From Nitzschia sp. pyKryTriq1 (lineage: Eukaryota; Bacillariophyta; Bacillariophyceae; Bacillariales; Bacillariaceae): a stretch of DNA of 64,000 nucleotides. Below, one piece after another: positions 40,250-51,655 of this stretch (positions within the stretch are counted from its first letter, which is position 1; each line of letters starts with the position of its first letter). The stretch lies in assembly GCA_956465555.1 (NCBI GenBank), contig OY101124.1, positions 310,001 through 374,000 on the forward strand, written 5' to 3'. The position numbers and the translations under genes were made by a program. Under the pieces are notes generated by a model. It searched no databases and was not told the origin of the DNA. It worked only from the letters and a program-made list of their open reading frames with translations.

Positions 40250-40271
40250 TCAATCAATCAATCAATCAATC
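40250..40271. repeat. (AATC)n microsatellite
   Basis: About five AATC units, read directly. Confidence 0.8.
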
Positions 40272-41629
40272 GATGATCTTTTCACACGAGGAGGGTTCAA
40301 GGCATACTGCAACAATGATGCAATCCTATCATTGATACGACTCGGAGCAGCAATTGTCTCGAAGATGCAATGCCGGTGCCGGTAGGTTTGGTGCCATGTG
40401 CCGCATGGTGAGAATAATGGCGAGAATAATGGTGAGAGGATGTATTCTTATTGTTTGAGTGATGAGTTCAATGTAGACTAGGAGTAGTAGTCTAGTGGTA
40501 CGGTGGTGAGTGCAGTTGGTAATACCGTTAGTATCGCATGGTTGTGGGAGGGGAAAAAGATCTCATCGCGACGCGCGCGGCTTTTTATTGGTTGGATGTC
40601 TCGTCGTCGGCGGAGGTCGGAGGATGGATAGACGGACGGAAACCAAAAATCGGTCGCCTGCGTCGCGTGATGTCGTTTTTAATGGGATTCGCGATGTACA
40701 GAAACAGCCCCAAATGGAAATCCAATCGAATGAGTCTGCGATTCAATCAGATAATGGTGAGAGGGCAAGCATCTCGGCGAGATGCTTGGAAGCAAGCGAC
40801 GCTCCGGCGGACTACACCCAGTGGTGGGGCAAATAACCCAATGAACAATAAAAGGCCACGTACCCCATTCAGTCCATCATGGCTGCATGCACTTGCTACT
40901 ACTACTAGCTATAAAATGAAAAGACGACACTGGGTCCCTGATTTGGGGGGGGAGGCAAACAAGAAGTTCTTGGCGAGGAGACCCCCGATGTATTGCCTTG
41001 ATTGTGTTCATTCGGGCCGTCTTGGCTTGGTGGCAAGAATTGCAAGTGGTGTGAATCTCAAATCCCGAAACAGTGGTTGGCTGGGCCCCAAACTGTCACC
41101 TTACTAAAGTCCTTCATCACCTATATAGCTTTCTACCGGTTCCTAATGGGAACCCCCTTTTGAAATGAGTTTTTGGGGACTGCCCCCTCTTAGATTTCGT
41201 GATTTCACGTATGTATGTACAGTACTCGTACAGCACAATATGTATGACCTGTTTTTTACGCCGATTATGATGATGGCGAAGCTTTGCTGGTGGTGTGGCA
41301 TGTATGTGCCTGCTGGTCTTCTGTTTTTAAACAACAGCTGGTGACGAATCTATCTTTTTATCATCGGAATTGTGCTCGCATGTTTTGGAACACGGAGAAC
41401 ACGATGAATTGCATCATGATACCAGCTGGAAATGACGAGGTGCTGCTGGCACGCGGTTTCCTGTGAAAACGCCAGTTCAAACGGTACTGCTGTGCGTTCT
41501 GGGGTGGTCTCAGGTCGCTCAAATATAATACCGGTAGTAATGATACGAGAAAAATTTTCGAAATCGAAAGGATCAGTACTCTCACGCACTCAATCATCTT
41601 CCTCCTTGGCACCTTCTTGATCTGAAATA

Positions 41630-43605
41630 ATGGCGGATGTACCAACTTCCAGTACCAGTACCGCGACGAGGATGACGAAGCAGCAGGACAACGAAAAACC
41701 CCGCCCAAAGATGATGGTGGTGGCCGAAGAGGCAAGAGGAACACCTCCTACTACGGCGTTGTGTAACAACGCTGCATCATTATTGTTGTCTCCTCCTCCA
41801 ACAAGTCTTCTTCCTGTGGCTGATGATAGCACAGCCGATCATTCCGACGCATCTGTTATTGCTCTGGTTAATGAGGAGCCCCCCATCATCATCATGGATC
41901 TCAATGAGAATGACGTACTGCTAGGACGAGGTAAGGCGCCGCCGCCGCGATCATGTGTATGCTCCTCGTCCTGATGAAGAAATGATGCCAGTATCCACCG
42001 GTTCTCGATCTAACTATCACCTTCCGTGCTGCTCCTGTATTCTTATACGTCATACCAGGTACTGGCCCGAACGAATACGTTGGTAACATCCGTTATCGGA
42101 CTCTTGTTCGTGAGGGTTTGAAGCGAATTTGTGGTTTCTCCGAGGACTCCTCATCGTCCTCATCCTCTAAAAAGCTTTCTTCAGGCGAATCACCCTCTTT
42201 CTTGATGGACAATAACATAAGAGCTGGTGTAAGCACCCACCATGGAAAGCATTTGCTGGCGTGTCAGATCGCCAAAACAATCAAGTCTCGAGGTGGAAGG
42301 TTCTTGGAACGACGTGCGCCCACCGGCGGCGGCCAAAATGCTCAAGAGGCCAGCAGCACCAAGATCACCACGATCATTCCCGGAGATTTATCCTGCTGCT
42401 ACCTGACCGCCGGGTACTTTGAGGTTGAGGACTCCGTAGCCGTCGAGAAGACCAAACAGAGTTACCGTCACCAGATGAGAAACCTGGAGGTCCAGCATGA
42501 TGCTGCTGCCGGCGAGGATCATCATGCAGCAGCATCCTCAGATGATGCAACAACAACAATGGAGGAGCGCCCCTCCAAATACAGAAAGCTTGACGAGAAG
42601 AGAACATTGCGCAACCAAGAACGACGATCAACTATCAAGAAGATCCCGACGACGATGAGTAGTAATAGGCCTCCGCTGCTTCGCCTTGCTGACACGACCA
42701 TTCATCATCATGATGGAGGCACATATGGTGGTGTTGAGGATCATCCCCCCCTCTTGCTGTTTGCCCCTCACAACAGGCAGTTCTTTAGTGGAATATCCCC
42801 TTTCAGTTCTATTGGCTTCGGCCTCGTTGCGTCGCCCTACTACTCACAACACCCCCCGTGGATGACCCCCTCCTCAGCAGCAGCAACACTGTTTCATCGT
42901 GATGGCGACGAGAGGAGCGATACACCACCAACAAGAGGATTTGCTGATCTGTCAACCAGCGTCTTGTTCTTCGAGCATCACAACAACACCAGGAGATTTG
43001 CCGCGGCCGCCGAGCAACGACATGATGCGATTCCTCGACACGATCAGCAGGAGCCGTATCACCAGGCCGCAAGCCACCAAGAAGCGGCCTGCTTGATTTC
43101 GGCCACTGCTCTAGTCAGGGCGTATGCTGCTGCTGGTGTGTGGCCTCCCCCTTCACCCACCAGTCGAAAGAGGAGTGGTACTACCGCTGCTGATCATCCC
43201 CCGACAACGATGGGGGGTGGTGCTGTAGTTGCCTCGTCGTCACTACCACTCGCGGGGCACGATCTCTTCCCCCGCCCCCACCACCAGCACCAGGAGCACG
43301 GTCGTTCTCCCTATGTAAACCACCACCACTTCTACCACCACCACCCTCCCCGTCATCCTCACGACGACCAGCATCTTCTTCCTCCTGCTCATCATCGCTA
43401 TCATCATCGCACGACCGACGACGAAGAGCATCATGCTGCAGTCGCCGGGGGGAGAGGACAACGAGCTTCTGCTGCGAGGATGGATTTGTTGACATTTGCT
43501 CTCGCGCTTCATCATCAGCAAGAAGAACGCGGGAGGGACCAATCTCAGCATAACGACCACCAGCAAGAATGTACTAAGCTCCCCTACGAGCGGGGGGCGT
43601 TCTAG
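41630..43605 (+). CDS. DUF6824-domain protein, two exons
   Basis: Exons 41630-41930 and 42059-43605, joined across a 128-bp GTAAGG...ACCAG intron; product 615 residues. The splice reconstitutes NDVLLGRGTGPNEYVG (residues 94-109), the core signature of DUF6824, a domain abundant in diatom proteins and of unknown function. The domain continues through NIRYRTLVREGLKRICGF, THHGKHLLACQIAKTIKSRGGRFLER and a beta-rich segment ending FEVEDSVAVEKTKQSYRHQM (to ~residue 250 with a Ser-rich and a Gly-rich insert). The remaining ~360 residues are His/Pro/Ser-rich with no recognised fold. Good start context (AATAATGGCG). Proteins with this domain are often suspected to be nuclear; I see nothing that proves it. 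Confidence 0.82.
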
Positions 43606-44803
43606 TTCCTAGTAAGGCAAGATCACAGATCACCACACCAACATCACCAACAACGACGACATATATACGGACAACGGACCATACCCAGCAGCCAAAAGGG
43701 AAATCCTCCCGTCCATGCATAATACAAACTAGTACTACTACATCCACCCACCTGTTTGTTGTTAATTTCTTGTTTATCCATAATAGTAGTACTACTCCTC
43801 GTTCTGCTGCTGCTGATGGGTAGCACCACCAGTACTATTACTAAGGACGAAGAACAACCAGAGAAAAGAACGCACAGCATGATCATGATCTCATCCAGCC
43901 ATTGTCGTCGATGATGGTCGTCGGTTGTTCTTGTCAAGATCCATGATGTGACGCACGTGGATTGGCACCTGCTGCTGTACCGGTAATCTCGCCCGCCTGC
44001 CTCGCGCTGAAAAGAGAATTCGCGTTGGCTTCTGGTAGACTGTATCATACTCGTATCAGGTACCGGTAGCGGTACTGGTGGTGCCGATACCAGGTACCTG
44101 GTAGCGCGTTGTTAGTTGTTGGTACAGTAGTTAGTTGTTGTGGAAGAATAATTGATTGCTTCATTCCGATTGAGGATTGGATGGACCAATCAGAATGGCT
44201 CCCAGGGACACGCCATCATCGTCAATAAATCAGCAGTTGTTTTTTAATAAGTGAGTGCTTGCCCGGCGGGCTCGCTAGGAGCTGTGCTGCGTGTGGATGC
44301 AGTCTTTGCAACGAACGAGAAGCCCGCGCGTGCATCGTACTCGTAATCTGTAGCGGAGAGCGCGCGATCTGGTCGCGTGTTTCGGGTTTCAAGTTTCAAT
44401 TAAAATTGAAAGCGTGCTAAAAAGCCATCAGAAACGGGGAAGCTCGCGCTCCTCCCTTCGTGACAAAACGGAAGCGCAAGGAAACGACGACCTACTAGGT
44501 ACCAGTACTGTACGGTACCTGGTACCGGTATTGCGGTGTCTCAATCGCTGCCGTATGACTACCTTTACGTACACGGTACTGTTATTGATTCTTTCATTCC
44601 CATTCATCCATTCATCCCCATCTATTATCGACCATCATCAGAGCGGAAACAGAACTCAAAAGTGTCTGTGTGGTCCTTGTTCTCGTTCCGCTGGCCCAAA
44701 CGATCCGGAAAAGAGCGGCCCCCCTGCTCTTACGAGAGTACAAATCAAAAATCCATACAAAATCATCATATATCAGTATAATATTATTATTATTATTATT
44801 ATT
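43606..44803. other. Intergenic region
   Basis: No gene supported. Contains CCAGGTACCTGG/TACCGGTA palindromes at 43980, 44062-44105 and 44505-44530, and an (ATT)n run directly before the kinase start (44783-44803). Confidence 0.5.
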
Positions 44804-46978
44804 ATGCCGCGAAGTTTATTCAAAGAGTACGGCGATCGGGGGGAACGGCAGAGACCCCGAGACGATGTCCAGCAAAGGATGAGAGAGGTGACACAGAATT
44901 ACATGGAAGAAATGGAGCGAGACTCGTTATTCTTTCGAAACACCCCGTTGCGTCCCATGATTGCAACCTTTGATCCAAGCGGTAAGTAAAGTACAATGCG
45001 TGTATGTACTCGTACAGTAAAATAAAGTATTTCGGAAGCAGACTGCTGTTTGAGAGTGAATGAATGAACGAATGGATGCATGTAGGCCGCCGTGTTGATC
45101 GTTTCTGATGCATCCTTTTGTATTCTCTTTTTACCAGAAATCGAAATCAACAAACGAATTGGAATGGGTGAGTTTGGAGCCATCCACGAGGTTGTGGGCA
45201 TTCAGTTGCACGATCCTGATGTTGCTGTCGCAAAACCAGCCGGTGATGGTAGGAGATCGGGTGGAGGGAAGAACCAGCAAGCATCATCATCACCATCATC
45301 ATCACCATCATCATCACCATCATCATCACCACTGCACCTTCACAACTCCAAATCCTGCAGCGCCTTGCCTATGGCTACTGCTACTGCTACTGCTACTGCT
45401 ACTGCTGCTACCGGACTGATTATGAACAACAACGACAGCAGTTGTGTTCCGATCATTAAAGAAACAGATTCTTCGTCTCAGGAGGATCAACAATGGATTC
45501 GGCACCGACTGGCCAATAAAGTGCTTCGAGAGTTGCATACAGTAGAGTTTGTGTATGTGGTGTCTCCCCGAAAACGACAACAGCAACATCCTACCTCCTC
45601 ATCATCATCGTCGTCGTCTTCAACTCCACCACGCCGAGTATTTCTTCGTCCCCGATTCGCGGTGAAGCAAATCCGCAAAGATTTGTATCCCAAAAAGAAA
45701 ATCGAAGCTGGAAAGGATCTAGCCAGGGAAGCCAAACTCTTGAGCCACTTGGAACATCCCAATATTATTCGATTGCGAGCTACCATTGGACAACCGGGCC
45801 AAGAGGATTTTATGTTATTATTGGATCGATTAGGTATGAGTTTGAGCGAAGAAGTGACGCAGTGGCAACAACGACTGGGAGGTGGCGGAGGCACCGGAAC
45901 AAGAAACTACAGTGGGGGTGGGGGTTTTCCGTGGCATGCTCTATCGTCCTCCTCCTCCTCTCATCGAAAGGAACTGGAACGTGCAGTCTTGTCGGAACGT
46001 TTGCTCGCCCTTTATGACGTTGCAAGAGCCATGCATTATTTGCATCAAAAATCGTAAGTGGAAGAAGGATGTAGGTTGTATGTCAGGAATGCGGATATAT
46101 CTGAATGTATCCATCCATCATCCAGTCATTGATTTACTCACAAACCATCACCGCTGTCGTCGTGATCTATCTATCTACACTACTACGCCCTGTATCATAC
46201 ATGCAGCATTTTATTTCGAGATTTGAAAACAGAAAATGTCGCTCGAAACCATCACGGGGCTTTTCAGTTGCTGGATTTTGGACTTGCCAAGGAATTGAAG
46301 GAGACCGACCGAGTAGTAGAAACAACATGCGAGCAGGTAGTCACCATCGACATGACGACGACGACGACGGCATTGAGTGATGATGGTTCCCCAACAACAG
46401 CAACAACAATGTTTGCTGAAAGCCTTATCCGTACCAACTCGAATGACTTTTTGGACGATGCATACAAGTTAACGGGCTTGACAGGTACTTTACGAATCAT
46501 GTCTCCTGAAGTCTTGCAGTGCCAGCCGTATGGTCGTTCGGCAGACGTCTACAGTTTTGGAATTGTCATCTGGGAAGTCTTTCAAGGCGAAAGAAATCGA
46601 TTGTCGGCAGCCGAAGTGGTCAAGGGGGATCGTCCGGAGCTACCGGTCGTGGGCATGCCACCTCGTGTCGAGTCGCTGGTCAAAAAATGTTATGGAAGTC
46701 CCGCATCGTTCCGACCTACCTTTGCCATGCTATCTCAAGAACTCGAGTATCAACTCTTGGAAATACAACAACAGCAGGAGGGATGGCAGCAGCACAGATA
46801 TCAGGCCGAACAACAACAACAACAACAACAACACGACGCATTACAACAACAGATTTTCAGCATTGACCATCATGCAAGCATTTTTCATCGGTTGGATTAT
46901 TTGAGGCAATTGTCGGTCCAGTCGCTTGCGAAGGCGGCAACCACCACGACCACTGCCATTACGGCCGTGGAGAATTAG
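44804..46978 (+). CDS. Protein kinase, three exons, with large insertion in the N-lobe
   Basis: Exons 44804-44981, 45138-46053, 46207-46978 (introns 156 and 153 bp, GTAAGT donors, CAG acceptors); product 621 residues, all junctions in frame. Gly-rich loop IGMGEFGA (67-74), then ~160 residues of Ser/Pro/Thr-rich sequence before the catalytic Lys in FAVKQI (~236), EAKLLSHLEHPNIIRL for helix C, FRDLKTEN (~368-375) rebuilt by intron 2, LLDFGLAKE for DFG, GTLRIMSPE for the activation/APE segment, and DVYSFGIVIWEVFQGE for helix F. HRD is FRD here, which does occur in active kinases. The domain resembles TKL-like/NPR-type diatom kinases; the C-terminus is Gln-rich. Starting at the Met next to the ATT microsatellite removes an implausible poly-Ile leader. 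Confidence 0.85.
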
Positions 46979-47384
46979 CTGCAGTCAGTCAGTAATAGCA
47001 AGAACAGAGTCAAAGTTGTATCCCATCAAGTCAACGTTAGAGCTCTGTGATTTTTTTCAGTTTTACTAAAATATATATTATCTATGAGTACTCTATTTGC
47101 AAGTCTACTGAGGGATCCGTCCATCCAAATCGTCTCCAAGGCAGTTACTTGTCGACCATTCTCCACCCATCCCGTGCATTCTCTGAGTAGCACTGAAGAC
47201 GCTTTTTTGTCTTCGAGCGAAGATACATACTGTACTGTAGATGTCCAGCAAACTATAGTAGACTAGAGAGAGAAAGCAACGACTATCACTGTATGTACAC
47301 GAGGTACGGGACAAGTTTGAAATCCTCTCTAGAGTATGTATATAAACATACATATCACCACCCCCACCCCACCCACATCGCGTG
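46979..47384. other. Intergenic, between convergent genes
   Basis: No gene supported; 3' flanks of the kinase and the phosphatase. Confidence 0.5.
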
Positions 47385-48842
47385 CTACGTCCCGCTGCTA
47401 GATGCATCCAAGTTCTTTTCACTTTCTGTCTCCTCGTTAGATGGCTGCTTTTTCTTTACTAGTAGTACCAGCGACTCCGGCATGGAGGGCCCAATCGAAG
47501 GACCAATCACCAATGTTTTGTCCATGCTTCCAGCAGAACTTCCCGTAGTTTTAATAGTAGTGGCGTCGTTAATGCCAGTACTAGATTCCGATGGCGGCAT
47601 CATCGGCCCAATGGATGGTACTGGTACGGGAGCATCGCTAGTAGTAGTAGTCGTAGCTCCTCCACCAGCGAAAGCCGACGAGGGAGGTCCCCGTGAAGGC
47701 CCAATCATAGCAGGTCCCCTGGATGGTCCCACTGTTATGCGATTTGTTGGATCCTTTGGTTCCGCCGACCCTATTGTTGATCCCCTCGCAGCATCAGGTC
47801 CCCGTGAAGGCCCAATCATAGCAGGTCCCCTGGATGGTCCCACTGTTATGCGATTTGTTGGATCCTTTGGTTTCGCCGACCCTATTGTTGATCCCCTCGC
47901 AGCATCAGCATCAGGACCATCAAGACCTACTACGGAAGAAGGACCCATGGTGGTGGCGACGACCCTTGCCTTCTTTGCGGGTCTACTACTACTGGTAGAC
48001 TTAGAACTTCTTCTACTTTGCTCGCATTGTTTTTCATATCGCTCCAGTAGCTGCATAAACGCCGGAATGGGTTGCGCTTGGGGCCGTCGTCGTTGTACAA
48101 GTGTCATGGCGTCGGCAAGTGACATTTCCAATTTTCTACGAGTACAGTACATAGCATCCAGCAACAGAAGAACACCAACAAAGTCAAAAAAATATAGCGT
48201 GGTGCACGTATGCATGGTGGATCGTCCATATATCATGTCATGCCATGTTCATATTATTTGAGTGCTTGTCAGCAAGTGAGAAACACAGGAATTCGCAACT
48301 GGCGAACAGAAGCATATTGGACGTATCATACCTCATGAGATACATGACTACGCACGTGGTCGATCGAGACACCCCATGCCGACAATGCACCAAGACACTT
48401 CCATGGAACAATCCACTGGATATAAACGATACGATTTCCTCAGACTTTTCTTCGAGTGTTGTCGTGCTAGTGGCAGCATCGTAGACCGGAATGCGCCTGT
48501 ACACGAATTTGCCGGACTTTTCAAAATAATTGGGGACACCCGCCTATTGTGTGTACGAGTAGTACAGTCAGTCACAAAACAAAGAACGGTCAGGAGAAAG
48601 GACGGATACACCACCCAGTACGTATACTTGATGATTGATCCCTGTGTATTGCTCACTCTTACCTGAATCGATGTCTCCTTGGCTGGAGTGACATTTAAAA
48701 TGCGAGAGATGCCCCGCTGTTGGAGCATTTCGAGCGATTTGGCCTCTTTTTTCCCACCAATGTAGACCGAGTTTCGACGACTGTTTCCTCCTCCCGATGA
48801 GGCAGTATTACCCGCTGCTGGGGCCGTATAGACCAAACTCAT
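47385..48842 (-). CDS. Dual-specificity protein phosphatase, three exons
   Basis: Exons 48842-48663, 48543-48332, 48135-47385 (introns 119 and 196 bp), 380 residues. Fold features: YIGGKKEAKSLEMLQQRGISRILNVT (in part) at the N-terminus; VPNYFEKSGKFVYRRIPVYD with the general acid Asp82; the active-site loop HCRHGVSRS (113-121, Cys114, Arg119 region); and, after intron 2, SLADAMTLVQRRRPQAQPIP. This class removes phosphate from Ser/Thr and Tyr, often in MAP kinases. The domain ends near residue 165. The tail is Gly/Pro/Ser-rich with repeated IGPSxGP phrases and contains two 37-residue tandem repeats (47686-47907). The first ORF Met is unlikely, as exon 1 starts neatly at 48842. Confidence 0.88.
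47686..47907. repeat. 111-bp tandem duplication inside the phosphatase gene
   Basis: Two head-to-tail 111-bp units (47686-47796, 47797-47907) differ by a single base (CC versus TC at the GGTTCCGCC/GGTTTCGCC position). The length is a multiple of three, so it adds 37 residues in frame to the C-terminal tail. Confidence 0.9.
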
Positions 48843-49396
48843 ACCCAGTAAGTATGATTTGACTATTGCAGTCAGCAGTCAGTATAGAATATCGACTACC
48901 CGCCAGAGGAACACCACAAACCACAATAACGAGGAAGATAGTAATTGCATTGCCGAAAGCCAAAAGCCGAAAGCCGCGCAAAAGCCGAAAACCGAAAACT
49001 CGCCTTCGAACCTTATTGTTGCGTTGGACGGACAGCCCAATGACGCGGTAAAATGCGTCTTCGATCCCCATTGTACAAAGTTTCTGAAAATGGAAGCAAA
49101 GAATGAGTTTTAAACACAAAATCGCGTTACTTTCAGATCCAAGCAAATAAATGACTGTATGGACCACAAATTGGGTCCTCAATGACATCAGCCTTTCAGT
49201 CACGGATATCCATAAAGGCGATGCCACCTGGAACTGCGATGTTTTTCGATATGTGCGACGTTGACGATGATGATGCTCTCTCATCTCTCATCTATCATCG
49301 GTGTAATCACCCAAAGTGCAGGTCTTCATACTTTGTTGCTGAATACTGTAACTTTGTCCAACCCTTTAGAAAGAGATTCACAAATAAGTCGGTCTC
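48843..49396. other. Divergent promoter region
   Basis: Between phosphatase and Tic22-like starts. Contains short tandem phrases (AAAGCCGAAA, 48957-48990). No gene supported. Confidence 0.5.
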
Positions 49397-50587
49397 ATGA
49401 AGATATCATCGGTTTCACTGTTAGTGCTGGTGGCTACGACCACGGCTCCACCGGTTGCTGCCAACTTGCCCCAAACACTCGTGACACAAACACGTCGGCT
49501 TTTGAACTTGGGAAGTCTCTTTGGCAATCCCCGAGAGACTGCCACCACACCGTATGATCGCATCAGGGGACATCCGGTCTTTCAAGTCACGACCGCGTGG
49601 GGAAGTGCTTACATGAACATGGAAAAGTTGACCGATGTCGATGATTCGGGTGTCGGTGGAAGCGTGATCAACACCAAGAACCCCAGTCAGCTCAAATCGC
49701 TGAGTGAAGAACAGAACCAGTATCGAACGGTCTCTCTTTATTTTATGGACCCCGATGATGCCCTGGCGACGCATGCGGAACTCAAGCAAATGGAGCAGAT
49801 GAAGAAATCCGACATTCGTATCACAGCAGTGAGCTTGGGAAAGGCGTTGCGATCGGCGGCCAACTTGGGCGCCGGGCTGGTGACGGGATATCCGATGGAG
49901 CCATTGAGTGGAAATCTCAAGAGTGTGGATGAGGGGGGAAGTCTACGACACAAGATCATGCCGCCCAAGCGGCAACTTTACTATGCCGCCCGGTGCGTAG
50001 GAAAGGAACGAGTAGGCCTGTTTGGAGCAAATCCTGCCGAAGACGCGTCTTCGGCGGTCTTGGGAAACTCGGCGTTGGAATCGTTGAACTTGATGCGTCG
50101 TCGGGAAAAGGCCGACCGTAAGAGCGCCTCCAACAAACCCAAGACTGCGATGCAGGCACAAAATGCACACATGGAAGGATACACGGGTATTCCAGTCTTC
50201 TGGGCGCAGGGAATGCAGCGAAGGCCACCTTTGCTCAAGAGGCTGATCAGTGGAAACAATCAGGAGACTCCCATGTTCTTCAATTACGAGGATTTGATGA
50301 GTGCCTGGGCCAAGATGAAGAAGCGATCGCCGAAGAAACTCCCCGATCAGCCCAATGTAGAGGTGTTCAATCTTTGGGATGTCTTGACTTCAATGGAAAA
50401 GGAAGAGTGGAAGAAGTCGAAAGCCAAAAAGTATGACTGGGGCAAGCCTATACGCCAACGACTTGGCAAACAGGAGGCACCCGACTTGGATTCGATTACC
50501 TTTGTGCCTTCCTCTCGTTGTATCGACTACAAGGAGAAGATTACAGCTCGAGGAAATGGAAAAGCACGGCTGCGGCCCATGCGCTAG
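49397..50587 (+). CDS. Tic22-family plastid protein-import component
   Basis: 396 residues, intronless. Tic22 proteins assist preprotein passage between the plastid envelope membranes. Residues 1-22 form a signal peptide (KISSVSLLVLVATTTAPPVAA), needed to enter secondary plastids through the ER. Family blocks: HPVFQVTTAWGSAYMNMEKL near 59-78; VSLYFMDPDDALATHAELKQM; DIRITAVSLGKALR; GIPVFWAQGMQ; ETPMFFNYEDLMSAWAKM; and VEVFNLWDVLTSMEKEEW, with FVPSSRCID near the end. A ~60-residue Lys/Arg-rich insert lies between the two halves. The residue after the likely cleavage site is Asn, not Phe, so an intermembrane (periplastidal or envelope) site is as likely as stroma. It starts 554 bp from the divergent phosphatase gene. 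Confidence 0.78.
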   Translation: MKISSVSLLVLVATTTAPPVAANLPQTLVTQTRRLLNLGSLFGNPRETATTPYDRIRGHPVFQVTTAWGSAYMNMEKLTDVDDSGVGGSVINTKNPSQLKSLSEEQNQYRTVSLYFMDPDDALATHAELKQMEQMKKSDIRITAVSLGKALRSAANLGAGLVTGYPMEPLSGNLKSVDEGGSLRHKIMPPKRQLYYAARCVGKERVGLFGANPAEDASSAVLGNSALESLNLMRRREKADRKSASNKPKTAMQAQNAHMEGYTGIPVFWAQGMQRRPPLLKRLISGNNQETPMFFNYEDLMSAWAKMKKRSPKKLPDQPNVEVFNLWDVLTSMEKEEWKKSKAKKYDWGKPIRQRLGKQEAPDLDSITFVPSSRCIDYKEKITARGNGKARLRPMR

Positions 50588-50875
50588 ATATAGTGGAAAG
50601 TGAGTCTCTAGACTATTATAGACAGCAAGGCTAACCTATGTCCTGCGAACATATCATGCATCAGACATAATATTATTACTTGGTACCTATCAGCACACAA
50701 TGTAAGGGTACATTATCATCATGGCCGCACGTCTCTTCTCTGATCCAAGTACAAGAATCTAGAAACAATTATTTACATTCTATTGGTATTTCCAGCAGTC
50801 TGGAAGTTCATATCGATCACGATCGATCATCTGTACGAGTAGTGTTTTGAGCATGCATTCAAATTGAATGCACAC
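50588..50875. other. Short intergenic, convergent
   Basis: No gene supported. Contains CGATCACGATCGATC near 50814. Confidence 0.5.
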
Positions 50876-51655
50876 TCACATCAGCTCGACAATGTCGAAA
50901 AGATCCATCGTTTCATCCAGTGATTCACGTCGCATCGGTAGAGCTGGTAAGGAGCCCAGTGTCGTCTTGGCACTCGAGGGGCTTCCGCTAAAGGACGAGG
51001 CTCGCTGCGGCGCTGGCTTCGCATACTTTTGCTGTACCAATTTCAGAGCCATTTGGTAGTCCGGAAGTTGATCCGCATGGGATGCAGTATTAATGGAGTC
51101 TGCCTCAATGGTATTATTCTTTGGAAGCAAGTGAATAGCAGTGCGATCCTCTGCGGATAGTCGTCTCCTTGGATGCGGCGGCGGAGGTACCTCCACACTA
51201 GTCCAAGGAGCATTCATGCTTTCTTCTGTTGCGCGAGAGGAATAGCATCCATGCTCCCAACGTGACGCCGAATTCTTTCTCGACATTGTTGGCATCGAGG
51301 TGGGTCTCTTCCTCTCATCAGAAAAAATGGGTGACGCTGAGGTGTTTCTGGAGGAAGGAGGACGCCCCCCTGACTGAGATCGTTTCCTGTCAAAACTGCT
51401 TCCACTTTGCATCGTCGGCATCGAGTGATTTCTATGGAGGGCGCTGCTGCTCTCTTCAGTGTCTTGGGGAACGACCGCACTCGGAGACTTGGCGTTATCT
51501 ACTTCGATGTGTATGGATTCACTGTTCCTCTGTTTCCTGAGCTCGTGCATAAACAGCTTAAGTGGAGACGATGGCGGTGGTGGAAGTTGACAGGGTCTCA
51601 TCTTGGAACGTTTGTGGTATTGAGAGGTGGTGAGATGAAACACTGTTGAATTCAA
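50876..51655 (-). CDS. Ser/Arg/Pro-rich protein of unknown function
   Basis: 259 residues, single frame. Mostly disordered: N-terminus with LKLFMHELRKQRNSES, then Ser/Asn/Arg/Pro-rich stretches with many RxxS- and SP-type sites (RKRSQSGGRPPSS, RRRLSAEDR). One short helix-like segment (LPDYQMALKLVQQKYAK) and an acidic, hydrophobic C-terminus (SLDETMDLFDIVELM) may mediate binding. Consistent with a phosphoregulated adaptor, by composition only. Convergent with the Tic22-like gene. Confidence 0.5.
   Translation of the reverse strand: MNSTVFHLTTSQYHKRSKMRPCQLPPPPSSPLKLFMHELRKQRNSESIHIEVDNAKSPSAVVPQDTEESSSALHRNHSMPTMQSGSSFDRKRSQSGGRPPSSRNTSASPIFSDERKRPTSMPTMSRKNSASRWEHGCYSSRATEESMNAPWTSVEVPPPPHPRRRLSAEDRTAIHLLPKNNTIEADSINTASHADQLPDYQMALKLVQQKYAKPAPQRASSFSGSPSSAKTTLGSLPALPMRRESLDETMDLFDIVELM

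Larger units (their letters stand above)
39069..41629. other. Long gene-poor interval with poly-G tracts
   Basis: No firmly supported gene in 2.5 kb. It holds (CATT)n at 39329-39354, poly-G runs of 12 and 15, (AATC)n at 40250-40271, a G8 near 40948, and TACCGGTA at ~39243 and ~41528. Frames at 40510-40836 and 40538-41107 overlap each other, are Arg/Lys/Ser-rich and show no family; they could be remains of a gene. Confidence 0.45.

Noticed and set aside
40510-41107. Overlapping plus-strand frames of 108 and 189 codons
   Set aside because: Two frames over the same DNA, basic composition, no motif; not enough to call a gene.
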